Shown one piece after another: positions 1-6,760 of a stretch of 12,462 bases of DNA. The first letter of the stretch is position 1. Each line of letters starts with the position of its first letter. Origin of the DNA: CAZLWA01 sp964563165 (lineage in GTDB: Bacteria; CLD3; SB21); contig CAZLWA010000100.1 of assembly GCA_964563165.1 (NCBI GenBank), forward strand, positions 1 through 12,462. The letters run 5' to 3'. The notes under the pieces are model-generated. The model was given only the letters and a program-made list of their open reading frames with translations. It had not been told where the DNA came from and did no database searches. The position numbers and the translations under genes were made by a program.

Positions 1-440
1 AGGATGTCTTCATCAAAGTGTTCCAAAACCTTTCGAAATTTAAATTCGATTCCAAGCTCTCCACCTGGATCGCGAAGATTGCTTATCACGCGTCTCTGAA
101 TTATCTTGAGAAGAAGAAGATCGAATTGTATGATGACTTAAGTAGAACCGGGGAAGATGAAACCGATTTTTCAGAAAATATTTCCGGGGACGGGGCTCTC
201 CCGGATGAGGCGTTAATGAACAAGGAAACGCGCTCGCACTTGCAGGACGAAATTGCAAAACTTCCGGCACAATACGGAACGATACTGACGTTGTATCATA
301 TGGATGAATTGAGTTATGAAGAAATCGGTGAGATCATGCAGATGCCGCAGGGAACGGTAAAAAGCTATCTTTTCAGGGCGCGCCGGATCCTGAAAGACCG
401 GCTTTCAGCTGCTTACAAAACGGAGGAACTCCAATCATGA
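1..440 (+). CDS. ECF-type RNA polymerase sigma factor (5'-truncated by window edge)
   Basis: Sigma-70 family, extracytoplasmic-function class: it directs core RNA polymerase to a small regulon in response to a signal held by its anti-sigma factor. The frame is already open at base 3 (D-V-F-I-K-V-F-Q-N-L), which is the middle of region 2, so the GTG at base 18 is an internal Val codon and the real start lies upstream of the window. The visible part has the end of region 2 (FKFDSKLSTWIAKIA, melting and -10 recognition), a low-complexity acidic linker, and region 4 with a helix-turn-helix (LPAQYGTILTLYHMDELSYEEIGEIM, then GTVKSYLFRARRILKDRL), which recognises the -35. The stop overlaps the ATG of the next gene by 4 bp (ATGA), so the two are translationally coupled. 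The family is clear; its regulon cannot be told from sequence. Confidence 0.9.
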   Translation, partial: DVFIKVFQNLSKFKFDSKLSTWIAKIAYHASLNYLEKKKIELYDDLSRTGEDETDFSENISGDGALPDEALMNKETRSHLQDEIAKLPAQYGTILTLYHMDELSYEEIGEIMQMPQGTVKSYLFRARRILKDRLSAAYKTEELQS

Positions 441-931
441 ATCATTTAACCGATCGGGAGCTGCAGTCTTACATCGGCGGACAGCTCGAAGATAAGAAGG
501 AGATGGAAGATCACCTTCTCTTATGCCTTCATTGCCGTAAGCAATTGGCCATGTATAAGACCATTTTCTCGGAATTAAAAACGGATAGCGGAATTTCATT
601 CCCGCCGAATTTTGCGCAGTCGGTCATTCGCCGGATCGAAGGGGTGCGGGAAAGAAGAATTGACTTAATAGAATCCGGGCTTTCGGCGGCAGCGGTTCTC
701 GTCGGAATGGGATTGACATTATATTACGTTAATTGGAAACCGGTTTCGGAATTCCTCGTCGAAGGCTACAGAAATTCACTCGATTATTTTGGCGGCTTGT
801 CGCTTTTACCGCACCTTCCGGCCAATTGGGTGGGTGCAAATACAAGCCTGCTTTTCTTCGCAGGTCTGATCTTGATTTTGGTCGGCTGGCTGGATAATGT
901 TTTGTCACGGCACAAAATGTCGTTGAAATGA
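437..931 (+). CDS. Zinc-finger transmembrane anti-sigma factor
   Basis: A 164-residue protein, probably the membrane-bound regulator that holds the preceding ECF sigma factor inactive. The N-terminal cytoplasmic part has the anti-sigma zinc-binding pattern H-x3-C-x2-C (His26, Cys30, Cys33 in HLLLCLHC). It is followed by a helical linker and two hydrophobic segments, about residues 81-99 (AAAVLVGMGLTLYYV) and 136-154 (TSLLFFAGLILILVGWL). This gives a two-span topology with a short loop of about 35 residues between them, and leaves no large periplasmic sensor domain. The gene overlaps the sigma gene by 4 bp, the usual arrangement for such pairs. The function is inferred from motif, topology and context; the inducing signal is unknown. 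Confidence 0.82.
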   Translation: MNHLTDRELQSYIGGQLEDKKEMEDHLLLCLHCRKQLAMYKTIFSELKTDSGISFPPNFAQSVIRRIEGVRERRIDLIESGLSAAAVLVGMGLTLYYVNWKPVSEFLVEGYRNSLDYFGGLSLLPHLPANWVGANTSLLFFAGLILILVGWLDNVLSRHKMSLK

Positions 932-941
932 TCCTTATCAT

Positions 942-966
942 GCGCACGGGCCCCGTCAGCCCGCGC
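942..966. terminator. GC-rich hairpin between convergent genes, possible bidirectional terminator
   Basis: Between the anti-sigma stop and the ptrB stop, CGGGC (947-951) pairs with GCCCG (959-963) and GCG (942-944) with CGC (964-966). A two-base bulge (CA, 945-946) and a 7-nt loop complete the structure. It lies where two convergent transcripts would end. No T-run follows on either strand, so it is either a weak or Rho-assisted terminator or only an RNA-end stabiliser. Confidence 0.4.
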
Positions 967-979
967 AACGGTTGTAAGC

Positions 980-3016
980 CTATTTCGTAATTCCCAACCG
1001 GTACAAAATAAACGCATAGTTAAACGCGATCTCTTTGAAGCGTTCATACCGCCCCGAGGCGCCGCCGTGCCCCGCCCCCATATTCGTTTTCAGAAGCAAA
1101 ATATTATTATCTGTTTTCATCGCCCGCAGTTTCGCCGCCCATTTTGCAGGCTCCCAATAAGACACGCGGGGATCATTCAGTCCCGCCGTAATCAGAACGT
1201 TCGGATAATTTTTCTTCTCAACGTTATCGTATGGCGCATACGACCGGATATACTCGTAATAAACTCTCTCCTTCGGATTGCCCCATTCTTCATATTCCGT
1301 AACGGTCAGCGGCAAACTCTCATCCAGCATCGTATTGACGATATCCACGAACGGCACATCCGCAACGACGGCCTTAAACAGATCCGGGCGCATGTTGGTG
1401 ACCGCGCCCATCAAGAGGCCGCCGGCACTGGCTCCGTGGATCACGAGTTTTTCATTCGAAGTATATTGTTGCCGGATCAATTCCTCAGCGCAGGCAATAA
1501 AATCGGTAAACGTATTTTTCTTTTCCAGCAATTTTCCCTGATCGTACCACCGACGCCCCATTTCGCTGCCGCCGCGGATATGGGCAAGGGCAAAAACAAA
1601 CCCCCGATCGAGCAGGCTCAAACGCGAGGAAGAAAATACCGGATCGCAGCTTAAACCGTACGAACCGTAGCCGTAAAGCAGCGTGGGATTATTGCCGTTT
1701 TTCTTAACGCCTTTTTTGCAGACCAGCGAAATAGGGATTCTTGTTCCGTCAGACGCCTTCGCCGTAATTCTTTCCGTCGTGTATTGCGAAGGATCGTAGT
1801 TCGGAACTTCCTGTTCCTTCTTTAACTCACGGATCCTTTTAGACATGTCATAGTCATACGTACTGAGCGGCGTGACCAGCGATGTGTATTCAAAGCGCAG
1901 AATAGGCGTATCGTATTCATAGTTCTCACCCGCATTCATCGTGTGCACCGACTCCGGATTCTCAATGTAATCCCCGCTGCGGCCGCGCAAATCCAGGATC
2001 CATATTTTTTTCAAACCGTCTTTCCGTTCGTAAACGGCCAGATAGTCTTTGAACACATCTACGCCTTCTATGAACACCTCATTCCGGTGCGGAACGACTT
2101 CCTTCCAATCATCCTTCGATGTTTTATCCGAAAGGGTTTCCATTATTTTGAAATTAACCGCGTTCTCGTTGGTCACCACAAAAAACCGGTCCTCCCAATG
2201 TTCAACGGAATATTCCATGAGATCCGTGCGCGGCTGAAATATTTTAGAGGCCTCGTTCGGACGGTCGGCCGAAAGGAATCGGACTTCGGAAGTCGTTTTG
2301 CTTTGAAGATTCAAAAAGATGAACGCGCCGCTCCGCGACTTGGAGATTTCAAGAAAGAACCGTTCGTCTTTTTCTTCGTAGATCAATGTATCATTTTGCG
2401 GATGGGTACCCAACACATGCCTATAAACGCGGTACGGGCGGCTCGCCGCATCCAGGGTATTGTAAAAAAATGTCCGGTTGTCATTTGCCCACTGCAAACT
2501 GTAATAAGTGTCTGGAATTTTTTCATCCCATAGCCGGCCCGAGGCGAGGTCCTTGATGTAAATCGTATAATTCTCACCGCCGGTCGTATCGAGCGAGTAG
2601 GCAAGCTGTTGATGATCGGGACTGACTTTGTATACGCCCAATTGAAGAAACTTCACGGCGCTTCCCGGTATGTTCAGATCAAGCAATATCTCTTCGGCCG
2701 ATTCGAGACGGTCTTTCTTCCGGCAGTAAATACGGTACTGCTTTCCTTTCTCGGTACGGTAATAATAATAATAAGGGCCTCTTTTCGCCGGTACCGAATC
2801 GTCGGCTTCTTTGATATGAGAGATCATTTCTTCATAAAGGGTTTTCTGTAACGGCTTGGTGGCCGACATGATTTCCTCGGTATGCGCATTTTCGGCTTCT
2901 AAGTAATCAATGACCTCACGGCTGTTCTTATCACGCAGCCACGCAAACATATCCGTGCGGACTTCGCCATGGATGGTAGTGGTCCCGGGAATTTGCTTTG
3001 CTTTTGGTGCGTCCAT
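980..3016 (-). CDS. ptrB: Oligopeptidase B (prolyl oligopeptidase family S9A serine peptidase)
   Basis: A 678-residue cytoplasmic serine peptidase that cleaves short peptides after basic residues. There is no signal peptide. Residues 1-70 and roughly 415-678 form the alpha/beta-hydrolase part; residues about 75-410 are the propeller domain that limits entry to small peptides. The catalytic triad is visible: Ser530 in HGASAGG, Asp615 in AGLNDPRV and His650 in GAGHGG. These fall within two residues of the positions I recall for the E. coli enzyme. Other family signatures are YGSYG, the HIRGGSEMGRRWYDQGK loop, and EEWGNP followed by SYAPYDNV. The nucleophile motif reads GASAGG rather than the more usual GGSAGG. 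The start ATG has only a weak upstream purine stretch, but it gives the normal family length. The gene is monocistronic and convergent with the sigma/anti-sigma pair. Confidence 0.95.
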   Translation of the reverse strand: MDAPKAKQIPGTTTIHGEVRTDMFAWLRDKNSREVIDYLEAENAHTEEIMSATKPLQKTLYEEMISHIKEADDSVPAKRGPYYYYYRTEKGKQYRIYCRKKDRLESAEEILLDLNIPGSAVKFLQLGVYKVSPDHQQLAYSLDTTGGENYTIYIKDLASGRLWDEKIPDTYYSLQWANDNRTFFYNTLDAASRPYRVYRHVLGTHPQNDTLIYEEKDERFFLEISKSRSGAFIFLNLQSKTTSEVRFLSADRPNEASKIFQPRTDLMEYSVEHWEDRFFVVTNENAVNFKIMETLSDKTSKDDWKEVVPHRNEVFIEGVDVFKDYLAVYERKDGLKKIWILDLRGRSGDYIENPESVHTMNAGENYEYDTPILRFEYTSLVTPLSTYDYDMSKRIRELKKEQEVPNYDPSQYTTERITAKASDGTRIPISLVCKKGVKKNGNNPTLLYGYGSYGLSCDPVFSSSRLSLLDRGFVFALAHIRGGSEMGRRWYDQGKLLEKKNTFTDFIACAEELIRQQYTSNEKLVIHGASAGGLLMGAVTNMRPDLFKAVVADVPFVDIVNTMLDESLPLTVTEYEEWGNPKERVYYEYIRSYAPYDNVEKKNYPNVLITAGLNDPRVSYWEPAKWAAKLRAMKTDNNILLLKTNMGAGHGGASGRYERFKEIAFNYAFILYRLGITK

Positions 3017-3177
3017 TTTCTAATCTTGTTTGTATCCTAAAGCTCGGGACGAATATATGGAATTTAAATAAATTAGCGAATCAAATTTCAAACGAGCGAT
3101 AAATAATACTTTACATTGTTTTTGGCAATGGTTAGATTTTCCAATTCCAAGGCAATCTCAACTCTTAGGAGGTCTCC

Positions 3178-3231
3178 ATGAAACGCAAGAGACATACCGT
3201 TCATATCATTTGTGCTCTTAGCGGCGGATAA
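3178..3231 (+). CDS. Candidate 17-codon ORF with strong ribosome-binding site
   Basis: An ATG at 3178 sits 5 bases after a perfect AGGAGG (3167-3172) and opens a 17-residue frame, MKRKRHTVHIICALSGG, ending at TAA 3229-3231. The peptide is very basic at its N-terminus with a short hydrophobic stretch (VHIICAL). No family is recognised. The Shine-Dalgarno is the best in this otherwise gene-free stretch, which is why the ORF is listed. The TAA shares its last base with an A-run that becomes the T-run of a minus-strand terminator immediately downstream. It could be a leader peptide for the gene at 3474, a true small protein, or chance. No promoter was confidently seen. Confidence 0.28.
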   Translation: MKRKRHTVHIICALSGG

Positions 3232-3272
3232 AAAAATCCGTGAAGCATTATAGGACCAACCGCTTCACGGAT
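3230..3272 (-). terminator. Intrinsic terminator, minus strand, with no obvious gene in front of it
   Basis: ATCCGTGAAGC (3236-3246) and GCTTCACGGAT (3262-3272) form a perfect 11-bp stem around a 15-nt loop. Read on the minus strand the stem is followed at once by seven T residues (A-run 3230-3236 on the plus strand), the classic Rho-independent layout. On the plus strand no T-run follows. The transcript it would end must start between about 3290 and 3473 on the minus strand, where no protein gene is visible. This points to a small RNA or to leftward transcription from the REP-like region. Confidence 0.6.
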
Positions 3273-3333
3273 CATCAAATAGGAGTTCGGTATCAGATCT
3301 CATACGCAGTGGGAGGATGAGAGTTTCCTTAAA

Positions 3334-3377
3334 TGTAGAATAGAACCTCATATTATTTTCAGAGCCCCGTAGGGGCG
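3334..3377 (+). repeat. REP-like palindromic element (GTAG foot plus GCCCC-GTA-GGGGC hairpin)
   Basis: A perfect 5-bp hairpin, GCCCC (3364-3368), GTA, GGGGC (3372-3376), lies 25 bases after a GTAG tetranucleotide (3335-3338). The pattern of a GTAG foot, an AT-rich spacer and a GC-rich hairpin with the wording GCCCCGTAGGGGCG is one I recall as a dispersed intergenic repeat in Bacteroidetes-like genomes, mobilised by RAYT (IS200/IS605-type) enzymes. Only one copy occurs in this window and no RAYT gene is present, so the assignment rests on resemblance. Confidence 0.4.
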
Positions 3378-3473
3378 AATCAAAAGAAGGAAAAACACCA
3401 TCCTTGCACAGTCCTCCAGCGACGTTTTCGAACGCGACCTAAACACGCTAAAAAAAGAGAGAGGTTAGTTGTC

Positions 3474-4010
3474 GTGAAAATTATTTTACCGGCTGTAATT
3501 TTTCTCTTAACGCTCATGAAGGTTGAGCCTTTTCATTCTTTAGCGAATGGAGAGTCTATGAAAATTGAAAGTCCGGTTTTCAAGGATGGCGCGTTGATCC
3601 CGTCCAGATTCACATGCGACAGCGACGATATCTTCCCGCCGTTTTCGTGGAGCGGCGTTCCCGAGAAAACAAGATCGCTCGCCTTGATCTGTGACGACCC
3701 CGACGCGCCCGTGGGCACATGGGTTCATTGGGTTCTGTTCAATTTACTGCCGGATGTCAAATCATTGCCCGAGCATGTTCCGGCGACCCCAACGCTGAAC
3801 AACGGCGCCAAGCAGGGCAAGAATGACTTTAGGAATTTCGGGTACGGCGGTCCATGCCCGCCCGGGGGAACACATCGGTACTTTTTCACACTTTACGCAT
3901 TGGATAAAATAGTGGATGCGGAAGGGGGAGTAACTAAATTCACAACTCGTCAAAGTGATGGAGGGACACATTGTCGCCGAGGCTGTTTGGTGGGGAAATA
4001 TCAGCGATAA
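3474..4010 (+). CDS. Secreted YbhB/YbcL (PEBP) family protein with a frame-disturbed C-terminus
   Basis: A 178-residue member of the phosphatidylethanolamine-binding/Raf-kinase-inhibitor-like family; bacterial members are small ligand-binding proteins of uncertain role. The GTG start has AGAGAGG about 9 bases upstream and gives a hydrophobic signal sequence (IILPAVIFLLTLM, residues 3-15), predicting export. Family signatures are FTCDSDDIFPPFSW, CDDPDAPVGTWVHWVLFNL, and NDFRNFGYGGPCPPGGTHRYFFTLYALD. The tail is odd. From about 3941 the annotated frame gives TTRQSDGGTHCRRG, whereas the +1 frame over the same bases gives QLVKVMEGHIVAEA, the normal family ending; the original frame then resumes with LVGKYQR. 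One extra base near 3939-3940 (AAATTC) and one missing base near 3986-3988 (GTTTGG) would explain this. An in-frame ATG at 3558 with its own GGAG could make a form without the signal. The gene is followed 23 bp later by the fabG-like gene. Confidence 0.85.
   Translation: MKIILPAVIFLLTLMKVEPFHSLANGESMKIESPVFKDGALIPSRFTCDSDDIFPPFSWSGVPEKTRSLALICDDPDAPVGTWVHWVLFNLLPDVKSLPEHVPATPTLNNGAKQGKNDFRNFGYGGPCPPGGTHRYFFTLYALDKIVDAEGGVTKFTTRQSDGGTHCRRGCLVGKYQR
3549..3560 (+). promoter_or_regulatory. Alternative ribosome-binding site and internal ATG in the PEBP gene
   Basis: GGAGAG (3549-3554) lies 3 bases before an in-frame ATG (3558-3560), residue 29 of the long form. Initiation here would give a 150-residue protein beginning MKIESPVFKDG, which is where leaderless family members start. 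The spacing is short, so this is a possible secondary start, not a replacement for the GTG at 3474. Confidence 0.3.
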
Positions 4011-4033
4011 CCGTAACATAGGGATGACGGAAA

Positions 4034-4777
4034 ATGCCGGATTTACAAACTAAAGTTGCGATCGTAACGGGTGCGGCCAGAGGAATCGGCCGTGCCATTG
4101 CATTTGAATTGGCTCGTGCGGGCTGTGATATCGTGGTCACGGGCCTTTCCGCCAGCCACATTCTTCAAGTTGCGGGAGAAATAAGAAATTTGGGCAGAAA
4201 GAGTCTGGAAGTGACCGCCGATATCAGCTTGATGCCGGACGTTCAAATGCTGATCGATCGGTCATTGGATTGTTTCGGACGCATTGACATTCTTATTAAT
4301 AATGCCGGTCTCGTGCGCGACAACCTTTTAGGCGCTATGAGCGAAGAAGAATGGAATGATGTGATCCGTGTGAATTTGAATGGAGCGTTTCATTGTATTC
4401 GCGCTGTGACACCGCCGATGATAATGCAGCGAAGCGGCAAAATTGTGAATATCACTTCGGTAGTGGGAATCAAGGGTAATGAGGGTCAGGCTAATTATTC
4501 TGCAGCGAAAGCGGGCTTGATAGGACTTACAAAATCTGCAGCGCGTGAACTCGCATCAAAGAATATTAACGTAAACGCCGTCGCCCCCGGATATATTGAA
4601 ACCGAAATGACCTCCGGTTTTTCAGAAACGAAGAAAGTTTCCCTTCAAAAAACTATCCCCTTGCGCCGGGCGGGAACGCCAGAAGACGTAGCCAAGATGG
4701 TTGCTTTTTTGGCCTCGGTCGACGCCAATTATATCACGGGGCAAGTCATATGCGTAGACGGCGGTATGAACATGTAA
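4034..4777 (+). CDS. fabG: 3-oxoacyl-[ACP] reductase, FabG-type short-chain dehydrogenase
   Basis: A 247-residue classical SDR, most like the NADPH-dependent ketoreductase that turns 3-oxoacyl-ACP into (R)-3-hydroxyacyl-ACP in type II fatty acid synthesis. Motifs: nucleotide-binding TGAARGIG (12-19), NNAG (89-92), Asn114, Ser142, then Tyr155-x3-Lys159 (YSAAK) as the catalytic set, VAPGYIETEM after it, and the ending GQVICVDGGMNM. Length and all catalytic residues are normal. It sits 23 bp after the PEBP gene on the same strand, with only a weak GACGG-like ribosome site. It converges on the minus-strand lipid operon, its stop lying 11 bp from the lipoprotein stop. That operon contains every elongation enzyme except a ketoreductase, which is the main reason to think this gene serves it. 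SDRs of this type also act on other ketones, so the exact substrate is inferred. Confidence 0.85.
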   Translation: MPDLQTKVAIVTGAARGIGRAIAFELARAGCDIVVTGLSASHILQVAGEIRNLGRKSLEVTADISLMPDVQMLIDRSLDCFGRIDILINNAGLVRDNLLGAMSEEEWNDVIRVNLNGAFHCIRAVTPPMIMQRSGKIVNITSVVGIKGNEGQANYSAAKAGLIGLTKSAARELASKNINVNAVAPGYIETEMTSGFSETKKVSLQKTIPLRRAGTPEDVAKMVAFLASVDANYITGQVICVDGGMNM

Positions 4778-4788
4778 TTAGTTTTTGG

Positions 4789-6723
4789 TTATTTCGTCGC
4801 ACCAAGCAATTGGGTCCTCCACTTTATAAATTCGTCGATAGAATATTCGACGATCGCTCCGGGTGTGTCTGAGAGTTTTTGAATCAGCTCGGTTTGCTCG
4901 GGTTGATTTTTGGAAAGGTGAATTTCATAGAACCCAGAGGTCTTCAAAAATACGGATCGTTCCAATCCCGCATTTAAGCGAGGCGCATCAAAAGAAGCCG
5001 TAAAGTTATCGCCCGTGTTCGGCATAACCCAGTAAGATTGATCCTTTTCGTTCAGCTGGGATTGAATTTTTTCTCCGTTTTGACTTTCAACTGAAGCAAT
5101 TGGAATTTCCGTCGTGGATGCGAATTCATCATTGTCATAACTCATTCCTGCGTAATCGATCGCCCAGTACCCTTCGGGAGGATTCAAACGAATAGTTACC
5201 GTGTCCCCTTGAACGCGGCTTAAATCAATGGGATAGACACGATCCTCATAGACCATCGGGCCTCCTCCGGGTACAAATCCTTGTTGAATCCATGTATCCC
5301 CCTCTTTCACCATAATTTTTAAAAAGTATAATTCTTCTCTTTCATTGAATTGGATCAACTTCTGTAAACTTGGTCCGCGTGCGTTAATGTCTTCCAGCCA
5401 TTCGTCAACCTTATTGCCTCTCAGCCGCAGCATTTCACGCGTCATATGAGAACCCCAGACGTCGGTTCCGGCATTGATCAGCAACCGGGCAGATTGAGCC
5501 TGCGCAGGTTTCAAAAATTTGAATGTGAGTTGATGCCGAAAATTCGGCCGTTTAACAAGCGTGTCCTCGAATAGTTTCGTTTGCCAACTGATGAAATCCT
5601 GTTGACGGATCAATTTTGAAATATCCGTTCCGCGCTCGTCCAATGCGGCTACAGGTCCAGATGCATTCTTAATGAGATGGATGTTTCCTGATTGATCGTA
5701 CATAACTTTAGTACCTATGGGGTGATCAGCTAAAACCAATCTTAATTGATCCAAATATTGCGTTTCCTCATTTTCATTTTGAACGAGCAATTTGTACTTC
5801 CCGTTAATCGGCTTAATATAATCAAGACAGGAATAGTCGGTTTTCTGAAAAAGTTTGCAAATGGAACCTCCCAGCGGTTCCGCGTCCAGTCGGTAGTGCT
5901 CGCCATCGAACGAATAAATGAACGGACAAGATGAGCCGCCGGATGTCGTAGTAGTTGTCTTAGGCTCGTAGGAAATGGCCGCGACGATAACATAGAGCAG
6001 TAACGCCAGTATTGCCATCGTCAAAATAGTTTTACCACCGTCTAATTTGAACGATTCCACATACGCTATCTGGTTGAGAGGCACACTTCTAAATTGTCCT
6101 TCGTCTGACACACCTTCGATCACAGGATAAGAGTTCTTTACCTGACCGCCGCGATCGTCGAAAGTAACAGCGAATTTTGTGTCATTGTTAAAAGGGGAAA
6201 TGACGATCTCCGAGATCATATCTTTCGAATTCATTAACTCACTCTTTTGAACAGTGGTTGGGCTTGATACACGAATCTCTTTGATTCGTTTAACAGCTGT
6301 TTTTCGGACAGAACCCGATTCTATAGGTCCGTCAACGGTGCCCTTGGTTTCATTGTAATGACCCTCTTGCGATGTGAATTGTATAAGAAGGCCGTCCTCC
6401 AAGACAATCTCGGCGATTTTTTGATCCTTAACATCCTTCACAGATCGAATTTCAGGTTTGGAGATCCTGACTTCCTTTATCACGTTTTCATCGAAGCCAA
6501 CGGTTTTCCCGCTTACGGTTGTTCCGACTACTGCATTCTTGCAAACTTTGAAATGTCCCCCAGACGTTTGAAACACTATCGCTTCCCCGGATAGGAGAAC
6601 GGCCTTTGTGATTTTAGTTGAAGCGATTATTTCTCCCTGGGCGATCGTCGCTTGACTGGTGCAACCGACGATGTAGTTAACAAACGCCAGTAACACCGCG
6701 ATGGAAAGGATCCGTTTAGCCAT
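4789..6723 (-). CDS. Large lipoprotein of unknown function with internal transmembrane segment
   Basis: A 644-residue protein that I cannot assign to a named function. It has a lipoprotein signal: residues 1-20 end in IVG just before Cys21, so it should be lipidated and placed on a membrane facing the periplasm. Residues about 30-225 contain two or three similar beta-rich stretches (AIVFQTSGGHFKV, EIVLEDGLLIQFTSQEGHY, EIVISPFNNDTKFAVTFDDRGG), each followed by an isoleucine- and lysine-rich strand. A strong hydrophobic segment (about 232-251, ILTMAILALLLYVIVAAI) and a Thr/Ser-rich linker lead to a second module starting SSCPFIYSFDGEHYRLDAEPLGG (about 264-286). That module includes NGKYKLLVQNENEETQYLDQL, a wording I recall from uncharacterised proteins of several Gram-negative phyla. 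AGGAG lies 8 bases before the ATG. The gene follows fabL by 37 bp, so it probably belongs to the lipid operon. Confidence 0.75.
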   Translation of the reverse strand: MAKRILSIAVLLAFVNYIVGCTSQATIAQGEIIASTKITKAVLLSGEAIVFQTSGGHFKVCKNAVVGTTVSGKTVGFDENVIKEVRISKPEIRSVKDVKDQKIAEIVLEDGLLIQFTSQEGHYNETKGTVDGPIESGSVRKTAVKRIKEIRVSSPTTVQKSELMNSKDMISEIVISPFNNDTKFAVTFDDRGGQVKNSYPVIEGVSDEGQFRSVPLNQIAYVESFKLDGGKTILTMAILALLLYVIVAAISYEPKTTTTTSGGSSCPFIYSFDGEHYRLDAEPLGGSICKLFQKTDYSCLDYIKPINGKYKLLVQNENEETQYLDQLRLVLADHPIGTKVMYDQSGNIHLIKNASGPVAALDERGTDISKLIRQQDFISWQTKLFEDTLVKRPNFRHQLTFKFLKPAQAQSARLLINAGTDVWGSHMTREMLRLRGNKVDEWLEDINARGPSLQKLIQFNEREELYFLKIMVKEGDTWIQQGFVPGGGPMVYEDRVYPIDLSRVQGDTVTIRLNPPEGYWAIDYAGMSYDNDEFASTTEIPIASVESQNGEKIQSQLNEKDQSYWVMPNTGDNFTASFDAPRLNAGLERSVFLKTSGFYEIHLSKNQPEQTELIQKLSDTPGAIVEYSIDEFIKWRTQLLGATK

Positions 6724-6736
6724 GGCAATTTCTCCT

Positions 6737-6750
6737 AATTTAAGCGTTAC
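6737..6750. promoter_or_regulatory. Operator-like site resembling the palindrome upstream of the lipid operon
   Basis: In the 37-bp gap between fabL and the lipoprotein, AATTTAAGCGTTAC (plus strand) matches 13 of 14 bases of the operator core seen at 10086-10106 read on the minus strand (AATGTAAGCGTTAC). Only the TAA-GCG-TTA core is palindromic here. The site lies just before the AGGAG of the lipoprotein gene. A regulator bound here could adjust lipoprotein expression, but no convincing promoter with a usable leader was found at this point. Confidence 0.35.
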
Positions 6751-6760
6751 TAATTATTTT

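Noticed and set aside
18..440. GTG at base 18 as the start of the sigma factor
   Set aside because: The frame is open to the window edge and the preceding codons (D-V-F-I-K) are typical sigma region 2, so the gene is cut by the window.
1067..2851. Long plus-strand reading frames opposite ptrB (for example 1067-1654 and 1943-2533)
   Set aside because: They lie wholly inside a clear oligopeptidase B gene, have no recognisable domains or ribosome sites, and are Arg/His/Phe-rich as expected of antisense shadows.
3247..3261. TATAAT on the minus strand inside the terminator loop as a -10 box
   Set aside because: No acceptable -35 lies 16-18 bases upstream, and the sequence is the loop of a clear terminator hairpin.
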